Origin: Macrotis lagotis
Taxonomy: Eukaryota; Chordata; Mammalia; Peramelemorphia; Peramelidae
Direction of reading: 5' to 3'
NCBI RefSeq assembly: GCF_037893015.1
Contig: NC_133658.1
Coordinates: 172,999,579 to 173,063,578, forward strand
Length of the DNA stretch: 64,000 nt
Both the position numbers and the translations under genes were made by a program. A model generated the notes under the pieces. That model was not told the DNA's origin, ran no database searches, and was given only the letters and a program-made list of their open reading frames with translations. Positions 48,931-59,567 of this stretch are shown piece by piece. The stretch's first letter is position 1. Each line of letters begins with the position of its first letter.

Positions 48931-49482
48931 TGTGGTACAGGACTCCTTTAGACTAAAAGCAGACAGCATTTTATCTACTGACACCTTTGTTAATCATACT
49001 TAGCTTCTTTAAAGAACAAACTTTAGAGGTTGTGGGGCAAGAGAGAAGAACAGAAGAGAAGGAAGTTGTAATAACCAAGAAACATTTTCTGCTTAGAAAT
49101 AATTTCTGCCACCCCCATTCCTCTCATTAAAGATTCTCTGGATAACAATTTCCTCTTTCAAAGTGCAAATATGCTGAGAGGGTTAAACTTACCAGTCATT
49201 CACACTAGAAAGCTGATTGCTTTAATAAGAATTTAATAACAGGTGATGGCCACACAGAGGAAATGAGAATTTTGATTGGAAGTTGAATGCAGGGAAGGAA
49301 GGAAAAACTAATTTTGATATATGAGACTATTTCAAAGGACAACAAGACCAGGGAAGGTTGGGGGTGGAGGGAAAAGATGGGATAGGGAAGAGAAGGCACA
49401 GTTTAGACATTTAGGGAGCCACATAAAGATACTGGTATTTAAGGGGTTGAGGGAAAAGGATACCAAAAAATAGAATACAAGG

Positions 49483-49549
<67 letters not shown>

Positions 49550-50385
49550 CTAAAAACAAACTTTTAAGGTTTTGCTCTTTATTTACAGCTTGATATCATC
49601 TGGGGGCACCATTAAAAATGATCTAAACTACCTAAGCTGACTTTGAACACCAGAAAAATTATGACAATGTCTTAATACCTAGAAAAGCAGTGGTAACACT
49701 AAAAAACTTATATAATAATAATAATACAATTTGGACCACAGATATTCTCTCTGACATGTAGGACAAAGACAAACAAAAAACAAAACTAAATTAAGATTAA
49801 ACTTGACTAAGGTCACACAGTCAGCACACTCAAAAACGTAGGTGAACTGGACTTGGAGCCCAGAGATCAGCATCAAAGCCTACTTCTGAGAAATACCAAC
49901 AAAGATATGCATTTAAAGATTTAATTTTTCTCATGTGTGAAATCCACTTAATAATACTTGCACCACATTCCTCACAGGGTTGTTGAAGAAAAGACCCTTT
50001 GAAAACCACAAAAGATTATATGTCATTACAGTAAAATCTTTATTATCCAAAGGCTAAAAAGCGCTTCCAAAGCACAGAAACTAGATTTTTTAAAAAGAAC
50101 ATAGGCATTTTAATTACCTGTAAATTATTAAATCACAATCATATTTTTAAAAAAGTTATATTGGTGCTGCAAGTCAAGGAAGGCAACTTAAAATGCAATA
50201 TAGAAAGATATGAGTCCTCTAATAGCACCACTGAGGATTTCTGATGCATCATTTTATGACTAAAAATCTTTGTACATGATAGGGAAATTTCATGCAAATC
50301 AAAATACTTAAGAATACAAGGTGCTATATATTGAACACAAAATAAAATATGGAAAAGTTGGTAAAAAATGTTTAACATACAATAA
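48931..50385. other. Unassigned, with (GA)n at 49484-49546
   Basis: The GA run is about 62 bases. The rest is unrecognised; sequence from about 50040 upward may be the OTOR 3' untranslated region on the minus strand. Confidence 0.5.
50039..50044 (-). promoter_or_regulatory. Candidate OTOR polyadenylation signal AATAAA
   Basis: Minus-strand AATAAA lies about 1.3 kb beyond the OTOR stop and is followed by a G/T-rich stretch (GTGGTTTTC). An ATTAAA at 50114-50109 is an alternative. An antisense L2 fragment lies between the stop and this site, so the true 3' end could be nearer the stop. Confidence 0.25.
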
Positions 50386-50389
50386 TTTG

Positions 50390-50790
50390 TTTCAATTCAA
50401 CAGGCAATGATGGTTATAGCATGTTCAACCAGTTAGAGGTTCTAAAAAACCCTGGGCTGGCTGCTATGATACAAATAAAAGATCTTGTCGTCAAAATGTT
50501 TACAATCTAAAGAGGAAGACAAAATACTGTAAGGAATTTTGAAAAGAAAGAAAGAAAGTAGTTATAAGATATGGGGTGATGAGAGCACAAATAAAGAAGA
50601 ATTTTTTTACAAGAGGCAGTTATCTGAACCAGATCTTGCAGGAAGAAAAAAATTTCAATAGTCAGAGATGAGGGAATTTGTCCCAGAAATGGGGGAAGGA
50701 AGAAGAGATACACGATATTTAGTAATCTAGGCTGGCTTGAACAGAGAATACATGAAAGACTTTGAGCAATGTGAAATACTAAGTTAGGTT
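50390..50790 (-). mobile_element. L2 3' region, antisense, in or beyond the OTOR 3' UTR
   Basis: GTTTACAATCTAAAGAGGAA, GTTATCTGAACCAGATCTTG and TCCCAGAAATGGGGGAAG follow the reversed L2 order. Confidence 0.5.
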
Positions 50791-51357
50791 AGAACCTATA
50801 TGCTATGATTTGTTATATAAAGCCTTCTCCCCCAAATTAAGACATCCAGTCATAAAATAAAACTATAAAATGCTAAAGGTCTCATTTTGTTAAAAAGAAC
50901 TTAAAACTTGGTAGGGAAAAACACAGCAGTTTAAAATACTGGGCTGTTCAAATAAAATTAATTTGTAGAAACAGTTTCTAATCCATTCCCATTGATTTCA
51001 ATCCCTTAGCACCTTTAAATAGAGAGTAGCTACAACATGTTGTCCATTTGAGAGCTTAAAATTCCATACAGGTGATGTTTCATTCATCCTCCCACATGTC
51101 TTCTGAAATAACTGAATGGAAATAATTTTATAAGCAGAAAAATAAAAATTCAGATCCCTCGAAACGCAGGAGTCGACAAAAGTTGAGGACAGAGACAGGT
51201 AAAGTGATCTGGACTTACAAATAACTCTAAATTTACAAACATTTTCACTAATAAATCAAAGATTCTCTGGATTGGCTGTTGCTTTAGTTTGAGGAAGCTA
51301 TAGGTGTGTTTTAAATATCCAAAGTTTTCATCATGAAATTTCAATGTCTGTGGGTTT

Positions 51358-51381
51358 CTACTCGCAGAAGAAGTCAATGTC
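51358..51381 (-). CDS. OTOR: OTOR coding exon 4 (last seven residues and stop)
   Basis: It has only 24 coding bases: seven codons (DIDFFCE) and TAG. The acceptor is a T-rich tract ending TTTTTCAG. The short piece is certain because it restores the family C-terminus with the last disulphide cysteine, Cys132, in frame after exon 3. The rest of the exon is 3' untranslated sequence running toward lower coordinates. Confidence 0.93.
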   Translation of the reverse strand, partial: DIDFFCE

Positions 51382-54300
51382 CTGAAAAAGAAATAATAAA
51401 AATTTAACTCAGCTAAAAAATAAAATAAAATAAGCTCTTTAGAAGTTGGTTAAACCAAACTGGTCCCCTAATTCCAAATTTAAAGCATCCCTCTCATATT
51501 CAATAATAAAAGTTTTCAAACAAATTTTAAACTCTCTAATAAGCATTAAGTATTACAGTGGGTAGAGTACTTGTCAGGAGTCAAAAAGACCTGAGTTCAA
51601 ATTTAACCTCAGACACTTTCTACCTTTGGGACCTTAGGCAAATCACATAATTTCCATTTGCCTCAGTTTTCTCATCTCTAAAAAAGAGTATCTATCTTCT
51701 AGGGTTGTAGTGAGGACCTATTGAAATAACATTTGTAAAGCAGTTACACAGTAAGCACATAATAAATGCTTGTTTCCCTTCTTCTTTTTTATTTCATAGC
51801 TCTCTCCCTTTCCTTCAGCTTCCTACGAAAAGCAAACAGGTGAGAGGCAATCTTGGAATTATTAGAAAATAGTCTTAAGTTACTATGCCCAGCAAGCAGT
51901 AGGCTCCCTCCTGGGAAACCCATTTCCAGTCTCTGCTAGCAGAATGAATTTCCCTATGTCCAAACAACAACCTTGCTGAGTTAATGAAAAGGATTTTTTA
52001 TTCCTGCCACTTGGTTATTGGGCTCTGGGACCCTGGAAGGGATACAGCTGTAATTTCATACATAAAGCAGAGTCTGTCTGCCTCAAAATAAGGCATTCAC
52101 AGATGGTTTCAAAATACTTTAATTTTCTCAAATACAGTATGTAGGTTAATCACTTCTTTTTCCTTCACTATCCACATAAATAAACAAATCCAACTACTGG
52201 ATCTGTTTCATAACACATGGTTTATGTAATACTATTTGTATTTTTTTTTTTTTTGTCTAGAGCTGTGATTTTTTTTTTGGTGTAGGGAATTCTAGGTATG
52301 AAAAATCTCCATAGAAGCAAATTGGCAACCTGTCTACACCTCCATAAGTTCATAGATTTAAAGGAATTCACTGGAATTCATTTAGTACAGCTCCATCATT
52401 TTATAAATAAGGAAACCCAGGTCCAGAGAGAGGCTATGAATTGCCCTAGGAAACAGAATTAAAAAGTGGTAGAACTGGGAACTGGATTCAAGTGTTCTGA
52501 TTCAAATTCAAGATTTTTCCCCCCTAGTCCATTTGAGTCCTAGTAAAGTGCCTGGGAACATGGTCATCCCAGGTTTGATCAGTCCTCATGGCCACTATAC
52601 TATCCTAAATCTTTTTTTAATCTGTATTTATAATATATATATATATATATGTGTGTATATATATATAGTATATAATATGAATAAATATTAGAAAGAAGCA
52701 TTAGAAAAAAAATCTTCCAAGTTAAAATATTGTTCAAGTTAAAATATGGTTAAGGGTTCCATGTTTTAGAGTAATTAAGGCCAATATTAAAGACCAGGAA
52801 GCCCTGGGTTCAAGACCTATCTCTGACTCAGTCCAACTGTCTAAGTACAGGAAAAGGACTCTCTCAGTATCCACCTACCACCCTCTAAGACTGTTATCAA
52901 TGTGCATTAGTGACATGATATGATATATATGTTAATATGACAATAATTGCCATTGTCAATCATAACCAATATCATTATTGCTGTTGTAATTTGTAAGTTT
53001 GCAAAGCATTTTGTGTATATAATCTCATTTGAGTCTCACAACATCTTTGCAATAGCAGTAGTATAGGTATTATTATCTCCATTCTGAAACTGAGGCTCAG
53101 AGAAATTAAGCGACTTATCCATTGTCATAGAGTTAATGTGTCAGAGGCAAGATATAAACTTAAGTCTTCCTGACTCCAGGTTCAGCATCCTAAATACCAT
53201 ACCCCATTCTCTTTTGCACTGCTGAAATCATAGGTCCAAATCAATATATGTATTACACATTTACATATGTTTTACAGGCATGCACAATGCACATTACATA
53301 TAGGCATATATGTATCTCTGAATATGTACATTTGTATATATGGTAAAGTATATATATTTTTTTTTTGAGAAAACAACATTAAGAAGAAATAATACTACCT
53401 GTGCCATTATTATGACCATAATTTTATAGAATTACATGTGCTTCTGAAAGTTGCTTACCGTTGTAGGAATTTCTTTGGTTGCCTCTTGGTAGACATGCTG
53501 CTCTTTGACCAAATCACTGGGAAAATACCCTACAATTCCCATTTCTTCCTCATAATGCTCACCATATACCTGAATATTGAGCACAGTGACAATTAAACAC
53601 ACTGGTGCTATTCGTAGCCATATTTCAATCAATACATTCCCTTATGAGTAGATGCAATGTGATCAAAACTGAGGAGAGCAATTGGAGTTTATCTAGAATC
53701 CCAAGGCTAATGACAGACTTCTCCAAACTAGCATGCATGAATTTTAGTAGCATGTAATCCTGTGTCTATAAAAATCATACTATTAGAATCATGAAAAATA
53801 TCTGTTAGTTAAAACTAAAAGACTTTTCCTTTTAACATTAATTAACTTGCCCTTTTTTCTATTTTAAAGGCTCTTAGATTCTTAGTGCTTCAAAGTAAAT
53901 CAATATTTTGGAATCTGATACTAAAGGAGATTACAGTAACAGTATTTGGCTTGACAGAAAAGGACAAATGTCTCCAAAGGTTTGGTTCAAAACATCAGTT
54001 TTCACTTTTATCTGTATGCAGCCTCTTTGGAGAATCTTCACAAAGATTTTCTACTGTTTTAAAAGTCTTCAACTAATACTGGTTAGTGTGGTATAATGGA
54101 CAGCAAGCCCATAACATCAAAGATGTTAATTTAACATAACACCTCCATAACCTGGAGAGAAATTTCCTTTGGGGGAACATGAGAGCTGTCTTCAGATGTT
54201 TGAAAGGCTGTCCTCTGCAAAAGGGCTTGGTCTGGTATGCACAACTAGAAGCAGTGGGTTCAAGTTGCAAGGAGACAAATTTAGGATTTTAGGGGAAAAC

Positions 54301-55840
54301 TTTCTGACTGTTAGAGCTACCTCAAAGTAGAATGATCTGTCCTAAAAGATAATCCTCCTCATTATAAGTATCCAAGAAAAAAAGTAAAATGAACATTTCT
54401 TTGGTTATAGGGCACAGGGATATTCTTGCTCCTTTACAGGTTAAATTGAGAGTAATCATGGAATAATGAAAAGCATGCTGTACTCTGGGTCGATGAATCC
54501 TTGTAACAATTCCCATTCTGTCAACCTTTCTGAGCCTCAGTTTCCTCTCCTGTAAAATGTCTATAATAAAACTGATGGTAACAATCTCACAAGAAATGCG
54601 GATTAATTTCCCATATTGACAATTAATACTCATATCTACATTTAACAGTTTATTATTTCCTGCAAAATATCATCTGGACTCTAAACTGGGAAAAGACATT
54701 TGTGTGTATGACAGAAAAATTTTGAAAATTCACTCCCTGGGAGTTATCATACAAAAGATTGAAAGCATTCATTGTTAAAATTTGCAACTTGATTTATCAC
54801 CAAACAAATAACTATTGGGGGATAGAATTATTTAGCATCAAAAATGTATGTACTATAAAAATTATAAGAATAACTCATTGCACCACTACCTCAATATTCA
54901 GTCCTAGACAGATGTTACCTTATCCACTCTGGCCCTAGTTCTATAGAGATCTACACTGAATTTGGTTCTGTATTTGTCTATGCTTCCAATAAAGCATAGT
55001 AATGAATTTGTAAACAAAAAAATGGTTTTACATTCTGTGAAATTTTCTTTATGATAGCACTGTACATTGGTATTTACCCTAATGTATGGTTTAAAATAAC
55101 AATGACTAGTTTTTTAATTCATTATTAGACAAATTCATCAAAAATAGCTGAAACAGTAACAACCTTACATATTTGTGTATAATAAAATTGTGTATAATAA
55201 AATCTCATCTTACACTTCCAGCCCAAAATTCTCCAGCTTCATTTTCCTTGATTAGTTTTGAATAAACATAGATCAGCTGCCCCTTTTTAATGTTAATGAA
55301 CCTACAGTCGGGGGCATTATAATCATCTTGAGCTTTAGCAAGAGAAATTGTATCTGAGGGGAAAAAAAAGACATGGATACATTTATTGCACATATTACAT
55401 TATAAAAAGTACAAAGTAGTATTAAAAATTCTACTGAACTTAAATTGACAAATATCATATATAGGTCAAAATTTACATTACACATTCTACTTAAGTTGCA
55501 AATAACCAAAAGGGGGAAAAAGAGCTTCACTTGACAGAACACTTAGTAAAATATATTCCTAAAAGAAAGAAACTATTTAAAAGATCAAAAAGATGTTAAT
55601 CAAGTATACATTGAACATTTTGTATTAGAAAATACAATCAGATTTTATGCAAATATATCTACATTCAATTTTATATAGTCCAATAATTTGAAAAGTACAA
55701 AAACAGTCCTTACAGACACACTCTTCATCTGCACAGAGCTTCTTGGTAGCAAGTTTATCCATAAAAATTCCATGAACAATACAAGTTGCTAGAAGACTCA
55801 AAAGGAAAAGAAAAAATATTCTTGTAATGATCCTTTCCAT
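51358..55840 (-). CDS. OTOR: Otoraplin (OTOR), complete four-exon coding region
   Basis: The joined exons 55840-55714, 55353-55214, 53569-53459 and 51381-51358 encode 133 residues. Residues 1-24 form a signal peptide: a short charged start followed by a Leu/Phe-rich core. The mature part begins near GIFMDKLATKKLC. An SH3-like domain follows, with YNAPDCRFINIKKGQ, the core Trp86 in EFWAGSVYG, and MGIVGYFPSDLVKEQ. It ends DIDFFCE. Cys36, Cys41, Cys59 and Cys132 match the two disulphides known from MIA (first pair close together, second tying the core to the C-terminus). OTOR is a secreted cochlear protein of the MIA family with a proposed role in cartilage and inner-ear development. From memory the human protein is 128 residues; this one is longer by about four residues in the signal peptide and one in the loop after VYG. 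Introns are 360, 1644 and 2077 bases. All are GT-AG and contain only old repeats. MIA and the MIA SH3-like domain of TANGO1 are relatives, but the LATKKLCADEEC and TKEIPTTDIDFFCE stretches fit OTOR best. Confidence 0.96.
51548..51785 (+). mobile_element. Core-SINE (MIR/MAR1-like) in OTOR intron 3
   Basis: TATTACAGTGGGTAGAGTAC, GAGTTCAAATTTAACCTCAG, GCCTCAGTTTTCTCATCTC and a close with GCACATAATAAATGCTTG. Confidence 0.85.
52385..52560 (-). mobile_element. MIR-type SINE, antisense, in OTOR intron 3
   Basis: TTTTATAAATAAGGAAACCC, AGGTCCAGAGAGAGG and GTGGTAGAACTGGGAACTGG. Confidence 0.65.
52633..52676. repeat. TA-rich microsatellite
   Basis: TA repeat with a GTGTGT interruption. Confidence 0.9.
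52930..53215 (+). mobile_element. MAR1/MIR-type SINE in OTOR intron 3
   Basis: GTTTGCAAAGCATTTTGTG, AATCTCATTTGAGTCTCACA, GAAACTGAGGCTCAGAG and CTTCCTGACTCCAGGTTCAG. Confidence 0.8.
53459..53569 (-). CDS. OTOR: OTOR coding exon 3 (SH3-like C-terminal half)
   Basis: It is 111 bases, 37 whole codons (phase 0 at both ends), from VYGEHYEEEM to TKEIPTT. The acceptor is TATTCAG, with a rather weak pyrimidine tract before it; the donor is GTAAGC. The GYFPSDLV segment corresponds to the 3-10 helix and last strand of SH3 folds. The loop VYGEHYEEEMG is one residue longer than the human form as I remember it. Confidence 0.95.
54110..54320 (+). mobile_element. L3/CR1-type 3' fragment in OTOR intron 2
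   Basis: GAGAGCTGTCTTCAGATGTT, TGAAAGGCTGTCCTCTGC, AAGTTGCAAGGAGACAAATT and AACTTTCTGACTGTTAGAGC match the L3 3' end closely. Confidence 0.75.
54455..54600 (+). mobile_element. MIR-type SINE fragment in OTOR intron 2
   Basis: ATGAAAAGCATGCTGTACTC head-like region, then GAGCCTCAGTTTCCTCTCCT and GTAAAATG. Confidence 0.55.
55214..55353 (-). CDS. OTOR: OTOR coding exon 2 (SH3-like core)
   Basis: It is 140 bases long: two bases completing Tyr43, then 46 codons from TISLAKAQDD to EFWAGS. The acceptor is a good pyrimidine tract ending CCCCTCAG, and the donor is GTAAGA. It carries Cys59, the acidic RT-loop-like DDYNAPD segment and the conserved Trp86. Confidence 0.95.
55714..55840 (-). CDS. OTOR: OTOR coding exon 1 (signal peptide, first cysteine pair)
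   Basis: It is 127 bases long and encodes residues 1-42 plus the first base of codon 43. The start ATG has A at -3 and G at +4, a strong Kozak context. The donor GTAAGG directly follows the T of the split Tyr codon. Cys36 and Cys41 lie in LCADEECV. The exon was placed by the donor site and by the reading frame joining exactly to exon 2 to give ECVYTISLA. Confidence 0.95.
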
Positions 55841-55865
55841 TGTTTTTACTAGTAACTCTCACCAT
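55755..55865 (-). other. Upstream ATG and 36-codon overlapping uORF at OTOR
   Basis: An ATG sits 25 bases before the OTOR ATG and in a different frame. Its frame runs through the real start and stops at TAA 55757-55755, giving 36 codons. Its context is weak (T at -3, G at +4), and it would be only a few bases from the cap if the TATA-like box is used, so scanning ribosomes may skip it. Confidence 0.5.
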
Positions 55866-55895
55866 CAAATGTGGACCAGCTTCAGTAGTCCCTTT

Positions 55896-55903
55896 CTTTT
55901 ATG
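55896..55903 (-). promoter_or_regulatory. OTOR: TATA-like box of OTOR
   Basis: Minus-strand CATAAAAG lies 56-63 bases upstream of the OTOR ATG. With usual TATA spacing, transcription would start near 55870, giving a 5' leader of about 30 bases. This is a motif match plus position only; no transcript evidence is available. Confidence 0.45.
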
Positions 55904-56009
55904 CAAAATCTAAACATCTGGATAAATAATCTCAACCAATGGGATCTGAGGCTAACATTCCACTACTTTCTCAGCTTATGCTACATTCTCTGGACTTATT
56001 TACAAAGTA

Positions 56010-56240
56010 TAATCTTCTATGCCCTTTCTTCACATAGATATGTTTTTCTTAAATTTTTAATGTCTCACAATTTGACTAATATAGAAATATGTGTATATCA
56101 GATTTCACTGTCATGGGGAGAGGGGAGGGAATTAGAAAAATGTGAAACACAAAAGCTTCCAAAAAAATGAATGCTGAAAACTGTCTTTACACGTAATTGA
56201 AAAAATAAAATAAAAAAAAATTCTAAATTAAAACAAAGTT
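56010..56240 (+). mobile_element. L1 3' end with poly-A upstream of OTOR
   Basis: CTGTCATGGGGAGAGGGGAG, AATGAATGCTGAAAACTGTC and an AATAAAATAAAAAAAAA tail, as at 26940-27085. It lies within 0.4 kb of the OTOR promoter. Confidence 0.7.
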
Positions 56241-56485
56241 TTAAATGGTCATGAAAAATCAGAGTACTATTTAAGTGTTTTAATAGCATTAAGGTAGCAT
56301 TTTTACCTTAAATTCTTTAAAATTCCTATATAAAGACCTGCTACTTACATTTGAATGAATTTATAGGAAATACATATCTGGATTTGATTTTCTTAAAATA
56401 AGATTAGAAAACAATTATTTATCACACAAAAATTTTAGCCTTATAATCATTATTAGTTCATTTGCATTGTGCTTTAGGGTCATCA

Positions 56486-56718
56486 GAGCATCTAGGTGGT
56501 GCAGTGGATAGAACACTGGGTTTGGAATCAAGAAGATTCATTTACATGAGTTCAAATCCAGCCTCAGAAACTTACTGGTTATGGGACTTTATCCTATTTG
56601 CCTTATTTTCTCCTCTATAAAATGAGATAGAGAAGGAAATGGCAAACTCCAGTCACTTTGCCAAGAAAATCCCTAAATAAAGTCACAAAGAGCTGGCCAC
56701 AACTGAAATGAAGACATT
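56486..56718 (+). mobile_element. Core-SINE, long type
   Basis: TCTAGGTGGTGCAGTGGATA, GAGTTCAAATCCAGCCTCAG, TTTGCCAAGAAAATCCC and AAAGAGCTGGCCACAACTG. Confidence 0.92.
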
Positions 56719-56737
56719 AAAGTCATCAAATCAAAGC

Positions 56738-56960
56738 AACAAGCATTTATTAATCACCTACTACTATATGTCAGTCACTATACTAAAAATAGAGGACACA
56801 AAGTTACAAAAAATAGTCCTTGCTCTCAAGAAGCCCACAGTCTAATGGGTGAGAAAAATGTAAACAACTATGCAAAAAAGATATAAACAGGATTAATTGG
56901 AAATCACCTTAGAGAAAGGTACTAGCATTAAAAGGGATCAGGAAAGGCCTATAATTCTCT
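56738..56960 (-). mobile_element. L2 3' end, antisense
   Basis: CAAGCATTTATTAATCACC, CTTGCTCTCAAGAAGCCC and ACAGTCTAATGGGTGAG. Confidence 0.75.
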
Positions 56961-56983
56961 GAAATAAGCAAAATGTATTTCAC

Positions 56984-57840
56984 ACTGGGTGTCCTGGAGA
57001 TCTTTCCAACTCCAAATAACCAAAACGAAACTCATCATCTTTCCCCTCGAATCTTTTCTTCTTCCAAACTTCCTGTCTTTAGGCCACAATTCTCTATTAG
57101 GCTCAGTATCATCCCCACATATACAATCTTGTCCAGGTTTGTCATTTCTACCTTCACGACCTCCACATCTACTGCTTATCTTTACTGACACAGCTCAGGT
57201 CCTTTTCTAGATCACTGTCCCTCAAGTTGGTGTCCTTGACTCAAGTCCCTCACTTCTCCAGTCCATCCTACACAATGTCGGCAAAATAATTTTCCTTAAG
57301 TTCAGATCTGACCATGTGACTCCTGTTCAGGCCTCATCAGTCTCTTTCTATTGTCTTTAGAATCAAATACAAACCCCTATATTTACCTTTTAAATCCCTG
57401 TAAGGCCTAACCTGTCCTTCCAGACTCATTGAACATTACTTGCCTTCCCACAATGTAATCCAGACAAACAGGATTTTTCCTACTCTTCCTCCCAAAGGAC
57501 ACTCCATAACCCGTTCTCTTGCCTCTTACACTCCATGCATTCCAACTCTTAGATCTACCTCAAAAGCTCTCTCTTCCTTCTAGAGGTAGATCATTCAGGA
57601 AAGGAAACCTGAAAGGTATCCCTACAAGATACCTTGTTCATATATATTTTATGTCCATTTATATTTACTCATTTTATATTTATGTTATATATGTCATTCA
57701 ATTAATAAATATTTATTAAGCACCTACTCTGTATGTACTTTTCTCCCCTATTAGTTTAAATTTATTCCTTGCTTGTTTAATGGGTACCTATTACAGGATC
57801 TGGTATAAAGTGGGTGCTTAATACTTGCTGATTGATTGTT
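56984..57840 (+). mobile_element. L2 LINE 3' region
   Basis: ACCAAAACGAAACTCATCAT, TCTGACCATGTGACTCCTGT, TTAGAATCAAATACAAACCC, CACTCCATGCATTCCAAC and the end GGTATAAAGTGGGTGCTTAA. Confidence 0.75.
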
Positions 57841-57960
57841 TTTACCAATTTTACAAAGGCAGAAACAGATCCAGAGAAGCTGATTTATGCATGGTCATAC
57901 AAATGCAAGATCAGATCTTCTATACTCTAAATTCTGCACTCTTTCCACCACACCATGATG
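57840..57960 (-). mobile_element. MIR-type SINE fragment, antisense
   Basis: CAATTTTACAAAGGCAGAAA, CAGATCCAGAGAAGCTGA and ACTCTTTCCACCACACC. Confidence 0.65.
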
Positions 57961-58369
57961 TGACAAGTCCCCATCAAAGACAAGGATTTCCATGAGGCCA
58001 TTCATAACACTGGAATCCATCTGGAACCCAACCAGATAAATCCCTATGCCTCAGACTCTGGCCTTTTATTTCTGAAGGCATTTGAAATGCCAGCTTGAAA
58101 TATCCAAGGCCTCAAGGAGGGGTTGAGGATCTGGAGTTGGCTAGCATTCCAAAGGCCCATTTGATAGGGAAGGAAGATGCTAAGGTCCTGGCAAGCACAC
58201 GCACATTGAGGGCCCTCATCCTAAGGTGTTTAATACTATTTTCAAAGCTTTCTCTAAATAAAGGAGATATATAAAGCAGTAATGCCCCCATTATATTTTG
58301 CAACTTTTAAAGCTACAAGTAGAGATAAAAGTATAAATCAAACTATAAGGTATTTGGACAAAGAATAAA
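57961..58369. other. Unassigned stretch
   Basis: No gene or repeat recognised. Confidence 0.4.
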
Positions 58370-58635
58370 TATAATAACTAATGTTTATATAGTAATTATT
58401 ATGTAGCAGGCATTGTGCTAGGGACTTTGCAATTATTATCTCAATTCGAACTTCATGACAATCCTGGGAGACAGGTGCTATCATTAAACCACTCCCCCAG
58501 TTAACAGATGAGGAAACTGAGGCAAAGGGAGATCAAGTGACTTGCCTAGGATTACACAGCTAATAAGCATCTAAGCACAAATTTGAATACCGGTCTTTGA
58601 CTCTAGGCCCAGCACTCTGTACACTCCACCTAATG
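58370..58635 (+). mobile_element. MAR1/MIR-type SINE, near full length
   Basis: ACTAATGTTTATATAGTAAT, CATTGTGCTAGGGACTTTGC, GATGAGGAAACTGAGGC, TGACTTGCCTAGGATTACAC and GACTCTAGGCCCAGCACTC. Confidence 0.85.
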
Positions 58636-59390
58636 TACATTTACATTTTACACTTTCCATCTCATACTGTAATATATCAGTAGTCACTATCCTTACTTTG
58701 TTGGGAAAAAATGTTTACTTCCATTTCTATCAACTGGTTGTCCACAAAGCTCCAAATCATCATGAATCCTAGTCAACAAGCATTCTCTAAGATTTACAGG
58801 CTTTGCCCTCAAGGGATTTCTATTCTAATAGGGTAAGAAGAAATGGTGTCAACGTGCAGAGTCTGGAGAGTAAAAAAGAATGGCTGACCCAGGGTTTTCC
58901 TCAAAACTGAAGTTATGAAGGAACTCGCAAATGGGAGAAGAGGGATGTAGGAGATAAGGAAAAAAGGAAAAAGAGGGAATGTTCAGGAAAGGAAGGTAAC
59001 TCAGTATGGTGATTTTAGAGAGTCAGAAGCAGAGCCAGAAGAAAAGTATGAATTGTTAGCCTCAGGCTAACATTTACAGACAAGTCCAAGAGAAAAATAT
59101 AAAATTGATGTTTTGAAAGGTGCTTTAAGAAATGATGATAGGATGTAGGTCACAAATGAGCAGTAGAATTACTAAGCAAAACTATATCTAAGGATATTTT
59201 AGTTAAAAAATAATTTATTTTTTAAGTTTGAAGGCCAATAGTAAAAGGAAAAAAAGTTTAATGATTTGGTGCCTTTGTTCCTCCAGCAACCCAAGAAATG
59301 AGTAGAATGCAGAGTTTGGTTATTAGTAGACTAGATAGAGATCTGTTTGTAAAGTTTGCTTTCTTATTATACTCGTTTGAGTTATTATGA
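58636..59390. other. Mostly unassigned; antisense L2 trace at 58770-58960
   Basis: AACAAGCATTCTCTAAG and CCCTCAAGGGATTTCTATTC suggest a reversed L2 end; the rest is unrecognised purine-rich sequence. Confidence 0.35.
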
Positions 59391-59403
59391 AGTTTAGATG
59401 GAT

Positions 59404-59567
59404 AGGGGCAGCTAGGTGGCGTAATGGATAAAGCACCAGCCCTGGAGCCAGGAGTACCTGGGTTCAAATCCGGTCTCAGACACTTAATAATTACCTAGCT
59501 GTGTGGCCTTGGGCAAGCCACTTAACCCCGTTTGCCTTACAAAAACCTAAAACAAACAAAAAAAAAG
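59404..59567 (+). mobile_element. tRNA-derived SINE, young full-length copy
   Basis: Close to consensus, with TAGGTGGCGTAATGGATAAA, GGTTCAAATCCGG and a CAAACAAAAAAAAAG tail. Perfect duplication AGTTTAGATGG at 59391-59401 and 59568-59578. Confidence 0.95.

Noticed and set aside
54322..54633. 103-codon minus frame inside OTOR intron 2
   Set aside because: Overlaps a MIR-type fragment, has no splice link to OTOR exons and no similarity to the family.
59404..59567. Possible tRNA gene (A-box and B-box-like motifs)
   Set aside because: It is the tRNA-derived head of a SINE. It lacks a foldable cloverleaf and has target duplications and an A-rich tail.
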